Of a stretch of 8,096 bases of DNA, positions 5,863 to 8,096 are shown piece by piece. The stretch covers positions 1 through 8,096 of the forward strand of contig CAYYYJ010000034.1 of NCBI GenBank assembly GCA_964476045.1. The letters run 5' to 3'. Position 1 is the first letter of the stretch; every line of letters starts with the position of its first letter. This DNA comes from CAYYYJ01 sp964476045 (GTDB lineage: Archaea; Aenigmatarchaeota; Aenigmatarchaeia; QMZP01; JACQNV01). The notes beneath the pieces are model-generated. The model ran no database searches and was not told the origin of the DNA. It saw only the letters and a program-made list of their open reading frames with translations. The position numbers were made by a program, and so were the translations under genes.

Positions 5863-6572
5863 TATTTATTTTTCCATCGCTTGTATTTATCCAGATTACT
5901 AATGTTGCTAAAACCTACTTTCTCCATCCATCTGATAGTGTTCTTCTTACCATTAATGTCTATCTTATAACCGAAATGAGTTTCATTACATCGTTTATCA
6001 AAATAACTGGTCTTATAGGAAGTTATTGTTACACCAAACTTGGGTAAGATACACTCAAGTTGAACTATAAGATTCTTACTTTTAGATGCAAATCCTATTG
6101 AAGGATAATATTTAATTTGCTTATATTTTCTTCTGAGTGCAATATGTCCATCTGTATCGAATAAGCCACGAATCATTGCTGTCTGTATTTCCAGAGGCAT
6201 TTCTAACATAAAGCTAGGTATTTTGACATCCTTTTTATTGGCTGGTACTTGCAAGATATTTCTGAAAAAGAGTGCTAAAGCCTTAGAAAAATAAACTAAG
6301 TTTACTTCGTTTGTTCTTTGGCTATGAATATAAGGTTTTATGTTAAAAAGTGACTGGAATTTAGGTATTACTACAGGTTTGAAATATTTATTGATATCTT
6401 TATTCGAACCTGAAATAGTTACACGATAACCAGTAGTTTTGCACATTACACTACCATCTCCTATAACTATACCCAGAATCTCTGCTAAATCTTCGTTCAT
6501 TTTGTCTGGCAATATTACTTTTTTCTTTACATCGTTTTGACTAAATTCTATTTCTGAACTATCAAATTCCAT
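5844..6572 (-). CDS. LAGLIDADG homing endonuclease
   Basis: The 242-residue protein carries both LAGLIDADG helices of a monomeric homing endonuclease: LAEILGIVIGDG at about 29-40 and MIRGLFDTDG at about 133-142. Each ends in the catalytic aspartate that binds Mg2+ for double-strand cleavage of a long recognition site. I chose the ATG at 6570-6572: it begins just before recognisable sequence, has a purine-rich GGAAGGAG upstream, and a minus-strand TATA-like TTTAAATA (6593-6600) about 24 bp away. The frame is open 46 codons further upstream, but that extension looks non-coding. The gene is free-standing, not in an intein or rRNA intron. Its last codons and stop lie antisense within the acceptor and T-arm of tRNA-Ile. 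The target site is unknown; the tRNA region is a candidate. Confidence 0.88.
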   Translation of the reverse strand: MEFDSSEIEFSQNDVKKKVILPDKMNEDLAEILGIVIGDGSVMCKTTGYRVTISGSNKDINKYFKPVVIPKFQSLFNIKPYIHSQRTNEVNLVYFSKALALFFRNILQVPANKKDVKIPSFMLEMPLEIQTAMIRGLFDTDGHIALRRKYKQIKYYPSIGFASKSKNLIVQLECILPKFGVTITSYKTSYFDKRCNETHFGYKIDINGKKNTIRWMEKVGFSNISNLDKYKRWKNKYGPAED

Positions 6573-6592
6573 ATTCAACACTTCTCCTTCCC

Positions 6593-6600
6593 TATTTAAA
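6593..6600 (-). promoter_or_regulatory. TATA-like box of the homing endonuclease gene
   Basis: The minus strand reads TTTAAATA about 24 bp upstream of the ATG at 6572. That spacing predicts transcription starting at or near the start codon, so the purine-rich GGAAGGAG in between may not be transcribed. Confidence 0.45.
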
Positions 6601-6644
6601 CCGTTAACCGGAGGGGACGTTTCCGCTATTCCGGTAGACATGAA

Positions 6645-6680
6645 GAAAAACAAAAAATGAATTCCGCTAGAAATAGCGGA
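6645..6680 (-). terminator. Hairpin plus T-tract terminator
   Basis: A perfect 7-bp hairpin, TCCGCTA (6663-6669) with TAGCGGA (6674-6680), has a four-base loop that reads GAAA on the plus strand. On the minus strand it is followed by a T-rich run (complement of 6646-6657). It begins directly after the stop codon at 6682-6684, so it probably ends the transcript of the small upstream ORF. Confidence 0.55.
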
Positions 6681-6681
6681 G

Positions 6682-6819
6682 TCAGAAATATTCGAACTCG
6701 TGCTCCTCATTGTCGAATTCCGACAAAATCCAGATTTGCCTATCTGTCAACTCTTCTTCATTTTCAAGGCATATTTTAGCCTCCAATATTTCGTCCAGAC
6801 TCGGTTTTTCTACTGTCAT
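6682..6819 (-). CDS. Possible 45-residue acidic protein, unknown
   Basis: A short minus-strand frame starts at the ATG 6817-6819 and is preceded by a strong Shine-Dalgarno sequence, GGGAGG, six bases upstream, the best ribosome-binding site in the window; that is why I choose this start and not the open frame 33 codons further up. The product begins MTVEKPSLDEILEAK and ends in an acidic-aromatic tail, NEEHEFEYF. It is rich in Glu/Asp, likely helical, and has no family I recognise. A hairpin terminator follows immediately. Gene, terminator and a structured leader (6820-7040) look like one transcription unit. The evidence for translation is the ribosome-binding site only, so confidence is limited. 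Confidence 0.45.
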   Translation of the reverse strand: MTVEKPSLDEILEAKICLENEEELTDRQIWILSEFDNEEHEFEYF

Positions 6820-7060
6820 AATTCCTCCCTTCAGCAAGATGCCACAAAAGGCCGAAACTGATTTGAGAATCTGTTTCCGGTTGTTGAAGCCCTGTGATTT
6901 TGACATTGCCTTTTTCATTGGGGAGATTAGGGGTCGAAGAAGGCGGAAGCCTCTCGTGATCCCTTTCTAGAAAATTCCTCCTCAGAGGCAAAACCATTAA
7001 GAATGAGCTGAACGAAGTGAAGCGAGTCTTAAGGTTTTGAAGAAGAAATTGTATTTAAAA
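6820..7060 (-). ncRNA. Structured untranslated leader or small RNA candidate
   Basis: This stretch has no convincing gene. On the minus strand, a TATA-like TTTTAAATA (7052-7060) is followed by a series of stem-loops: 6990-7002/7027-7038 (12 bp, one bulged A); CCTC/GAGG at 6977-6988; AGGC-GGAA-GCCT at about 6940-6951, enclosed by GGGGTC/GATCCC; and 6852-6880 (11 bp with a bulged base and one mismatch). I do not recognise a known family: the GGAA-capped stem lacks the SRP helix-8 surroundings, and RNase P landmarks are not evident. Frames here overlap each other and look like shadows. Confidence 0.3.
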
Positions 7061-7097
7061 ACCAAGAACTATTAAATCTTGGGCCCATGTAAAACCC

Positions 7098-7104
7098 TTT
7101 TATA
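7098..7104 (+). promoter_or_regulatory. TATA-like box of the DUF433/DUF5615 operon
   Basis: TTTTATA lies about 24 bp before the DUF433 ATG at 7125, predicting a leaderless message. Just upstream is a 6-bp inverted repeat, CCAAGA/TCTTGG (7062-7067/7077-7082), which could be an operator for autoregulation; that role is inference. Confidence 0.5.
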
Positions 7105-7124
7105 CCCAAAGTCCAATTAATTTC

Positions 7125-7346
7125 ATGGAAAGGATAATAACTGACCCAAAAATAATGGTAGGCAAACCTGTAGTTAAGGGAACAAGGATATCTGTGTATC
7201 TTGTGCTCAATCTAATTGCTCACGGAAAAACAACCAAACAAATAATAGATGATTATCCAGACTTGACACAAGCTGACATAAAGGCTTGCCTTGAATACGC
7301 TGCAAGGCATATGCAATATGAAGAAACAAGAAAGCTCGAAGCCTAA
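7125..7346 (+). CDS. DUF433 antitoxin (VapB45-like)
   Basis: The 73-residue protein matches the DUF433 family: GKPVVKGTRISV at 13-24 is the family signature, followed by helices LVLNLIAHGKTTKQIIDDYPDLTQADIKACL split by the conserved DYPDLT. These form a winged or helix-turn-helix-like DNA-binding fold. DUF433 proteins act as antitoxins for DUF5615 PIN-like toxins, and such a gene follows in a different frame with a 29-bp overlap. Length is typical for the family, and no truncation is seen. It probably represses its own promoter together with the toxin, as is usual for such pairs. Confidence 0.9.
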   Translation: MERIITDPKIMVGKPVVKGTRISVYLVLNLIAHGKTTKQIIDDYPDLTQADIKACLEYAARHMQYEETRKLEA

Positions 7347-7698
7347 ATTTCTTATAGATCAGAACATAGGGTTGAAAACAATATATTTTCTTAGAAGTCT
7401 CGGATTTTATGTAAAAAGTTTAGCAGATCTGGATCTCAGAGGGAAAGAAGATATCGAGATAGTTGAGAAAGCAAAATCAGAAAACATGATTATAATAACC
7501 TCTGATGAGGACTTTGGAGAAATCTACTATTTCTGTGAAGGCGGGAAAATCACCATCATTGTTTTGTACTTAGATGACCAAACATCAGAAAACGTTAATA
7601 TGGTTCTAAAAACTTTTCTTGAATCCGTTGATTTCGAAGGCATCAAAAACAAGCTAGTTATCCTATATAAAGATAGGATGAGAGTAATAACAAAATAG
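7318..7698 (+). CDS. DUF5615 PIN-like toxin (VapC45-like)
   Basis: The 126-residue product belongs to the DUF5615 PIN-like family. It shows FLIDQNIG at 11-18 with Asp14, then LDLRGKEDIEIVEKAK with Asp45, and MIIITSDEDFGE with Asp63 and Asp65, the acidic cluster of a metal-dependent ribonuclease. The family usually has D-E-N at the first motif; here it is D-Q-N, a mild departure. I chose ATG 7318 because the family homology begins right after it; a TTG-initiated extension to 7291 is possible but less likely. The start lies within the antitoxin gene. The stop codon TAG (7696-7698) directly abuts the first base of tRNA-Glu, whose TATA box lies within this gene. Confidence 0.88.
   Translation: MKKQESSKPKFLIDQNIGLKTIYFLRSLGFYVKSLADLDLRGKEDIEIVEKAKSENMIIITSDEDFGEIYYFCEGGKITIIVLYLDDQTSENVNMVLKTFLESVDFEGIKNKLVILYKDRMRVITK
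7662..7671 (+). promoter_or_regulatory. TATA-like box of tRNA-Glu, inside the toxin gene
   Basis: CTATATAAAG is centred about 32 bp before the mature tRNA-Glu 5' end and lies in the last codons of the DUF5615 gene. Its form is close to a strong archaeal TATA box. Confidence 0.55.
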
Positions 7699-7714
7699 GC
7701 TCCCGTCGTCTAGC

Positions 7715-7848
7715 ATATACCCTCTTCTTTCGAGGAAGGTTGGAAACCGATCCTGACCAATTGGATAAGATCGGTTTCGTCCCTTTAAGAAGAGCCTTAT
7801 AACCCAGAAGAAAGGAAGTTACAATCCAGTGGGTTATGTATATAGGAA
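7715..7848 (+). other. D-loop intron of tRNA-Glu (134 nt)
   Basis: Core TCTA 7709-7712 pairs with TAGG 7843-7846, bulges GCA 7713-7715 and AAC 7847-7849, and the adjacent inner helix TATAC/GTATA (7716-7720/7838-7842) is perfect. Within it are an 8-bp stem 7722-7729/7787-7794 enclosing a 10-bp stem 7743-7752/7769-7778, and a second arm 7799-7805/7831-7837. It has no open reading frame of note. Confidence 0.83.
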
Positions 7849-7871
7849 CCGGCAAGGATAGGGGATTCTCG

Positions 7872-7931
7872 TAGGGAACCTGCAGTTAACTCTGCTCCGG
7901 TTCATCTAACCCTCCGAGGAGGATTGGAAAA
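7872..7931 (+). other. Anticodon-loop intron of tRNA-Glu (60 nt)
   Basis: Core TTCT 7866-7869 pairs with GGAA 7926-7929 (one G-U), with bulges CGT 7870-7872 and AAA 7930-7932; it lies at the canonical 37/38 site. Internal stems are GAACC/GGTTC (7876-7880/7899-7903) enclosing GCAG/CTGC (7882-7885/7892-7895), and CCTC/GAGG-type pairing at 7911-7922. Confidence 0.83.
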
Positions 7932-7952
7932 ATCCCCTGACACGGGTTCAAA

Positions 7953-8035
7953 TTATACCCTTTTTCTTTTGAAAAAGAAAAAGGTATAACCAAAAAGAAA
8001 ACAGTTAGTAAACCAATTGGTTCGATATTTGAAAA
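7953..8035 (+). other. T-loop intron of tRNA-Glu (83 nt)
   Basis: Core TTCA 7947-7950 pairs with TGAA 8030-8033, with bulges AAT 7951-7953 and AAT 8034-8036; cleavage after the second base restores TTCAAAT, so the intron sits between positions 59 and 60. The intron carries a roughly 15-bp hairpin at 7954-7988 (TATACC/GGTATA plus a T-rich/A-rich continuation with one bulged C) and the palindrome AACCAATTGGTT (8011-8022). Confidence 0.84.
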
Positions 8036-8049
8036 TCCCGTCGGGAGCG

Positions 8050-8061
8050 TTTTTTATTTTT
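8050..8061 (+). terminator. T-tract terminator of tRNA-Glu
   Basis: TTTTTTATTTTT begins directly after the discriminator base. Oligo-T runs are sufficient for archaeal RNA polymerase termination. The remaining 35 bases of the window show no recognisable feature. Confidence 0.7.
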
Positions 8062-8096
8062 AAACGGCACTGAACTAGACAGTTTTGATTGAATTT

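Larger units (their letters stand above)
7699..8049 (+). tRNA. tRNA-Glu(CTC) with three introns
   Basis: The ends of this 351-bp gene form a perfect acceptor stem, GCTCCCG (7699-7705) with CGGGAGC (8042-8048), followed by G73 at 8049. D-stem 7708-7711/7856-7859 has G-U pairs at both ends; anticodon stem GGGGA 7861-7865 pairs with TCCCC 7933-7937; anticodon CTC is at 7868-7870 with G37; T-stem ACGGG 7942-7946 pairs with CCCGT 8037-8041. Introns of 134 nt (D-loop), 60 nt (37/38) and 83 nt (T-loop) all fit the bulge-helix-bulge motif. Removing them leaves exactly 74 nt, with D-loop AGCCCGGCAA, anticodon loop TTCTCGA and T-loop TTCAAAT. CCA is not encoded. G73 is worth noting, as I recall archaeal tRNA-Glu more often having A73. 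Confidence 0.92.

Noticed and set aside
5784..6047. Plus-strand 87-codon frame across tRNA-Ile
   Set aside because: It runs through the tRNA and opposite the homing endonuclease; no family resemblance.
6573..6710. 46-codon upstream extension of the homing endonuclease frame
   Set aside because: It contains the terminator hairpin region and the TATA-like box, and has no family-like residues; the ATG at 6572 fits the promoter and homology start.
6928..6960. GGAA-capped stem considered as SRP RNA helix 8
   Set aside because: The conserved asymmetric and symmetric internal loops of SRP helix 8 are not present, and no long flanking SRP helix 5 pairing is seen.
6776..6997. Minus-strand 73-codon frame within the structured leader
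   Set aside because: It overlaps another open frame in the same region, lacks a ribosome-binding site of its own at the start, and has a Pro/Arg-rich low-information product.
7658..7855. Minus-strand 65-codon frame over the tRNA-Glu region
   Set aside because: It is antisense to the tRNA and its D-loop intron, whose helices explain the sequence.
1..8096. CRISPR array, insertion sequence or attachment-site duplication
   Set aside because: No regularly spaced repeats, transposase frame, terminal inverted repeats or duplicated tRNA ends were found.

Overview
This is an archaeal chromosome segment. The lipid gene carS (CDP-archaeol synthase), tRNA genes without encoded CCA, bulge-helix-bulge tRNA introns, TATA-type promoters close to start codons and VapBC-type modules all point that way. 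It is AT-rich. Heavily interrupted tRNAs and a very compact SMC would suit a DPANN-type lineage, but that placement is inference; introns in tRNA D- and T-loops are also common in Thermoproteota.

Layout. Positions 1-381 (minus): the first codons of an unidentified gene, preceded by a small three-helix membrane protein gene. Positions 450-2888 (plus): an intact 812-residue SMC-type chromosome-organising ATPase with strongly shortened coiled-coil arms. Positions 2970-4006 (minus): a four-base-overlapping pair, a small helical HEPN-like protein and an MNT-type nucleotidyltransferase, behind an AT-rich promoter with two copies of ATACGTATTT. Positions 4124-4923 (minus): a second overlapping pair, a ribbon-helix-helix/UPF0175 antitoxin and a DUF3368 PIN toxin. 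Positions 4959-5519 (minus): carS. Positions 5567-5862 (plus): tRNA-Ala(CGC) and tRNA-Ile(GAT). Positions 5844-6572 (minus): a LAGLIDADG homing endonuclease gene whose 3' end lies antisense inside tRNA-Ile. Positions 6682-7060: a possible 45-residue acidic protein behind a structured leader. Positions 7125-7698 (plus): a DUF433/DUF5615 toxin-antitoxin pair. Positions 7699-8049 (plus): tRNA-Glu(CTC), followed by a T-rich terminator.

The most striking content is the tRNA set. I could fold six introns in three tRNA genes: D-loop and anticodon loop in Ala, D-loop in Ile, and D-loop, anticodon loop and T-loop in Glu. All six fit the same 3-nt bulge / 4-bp core / 3-nt bulge geometry, and excision restores canonical cloverleafs of 72, 74 and 74 nt. 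The tRNA-Glu gene spends 351 bp on a 74-nt product. In all three D-loop introns the splice-site core helix uses the 5' strand of the D-stem, so the D-arm and the splicing substrate cannot coexist. These tRNAs should need a broad-specificity splicing endonuclease encoded elsewhere in the genome.

The other theme is accessory content around the tRNAs: three toxin-antitoxin-like pairs and one homing endonuclease within about 5 kb, two of them touching a tRNA gene directly.
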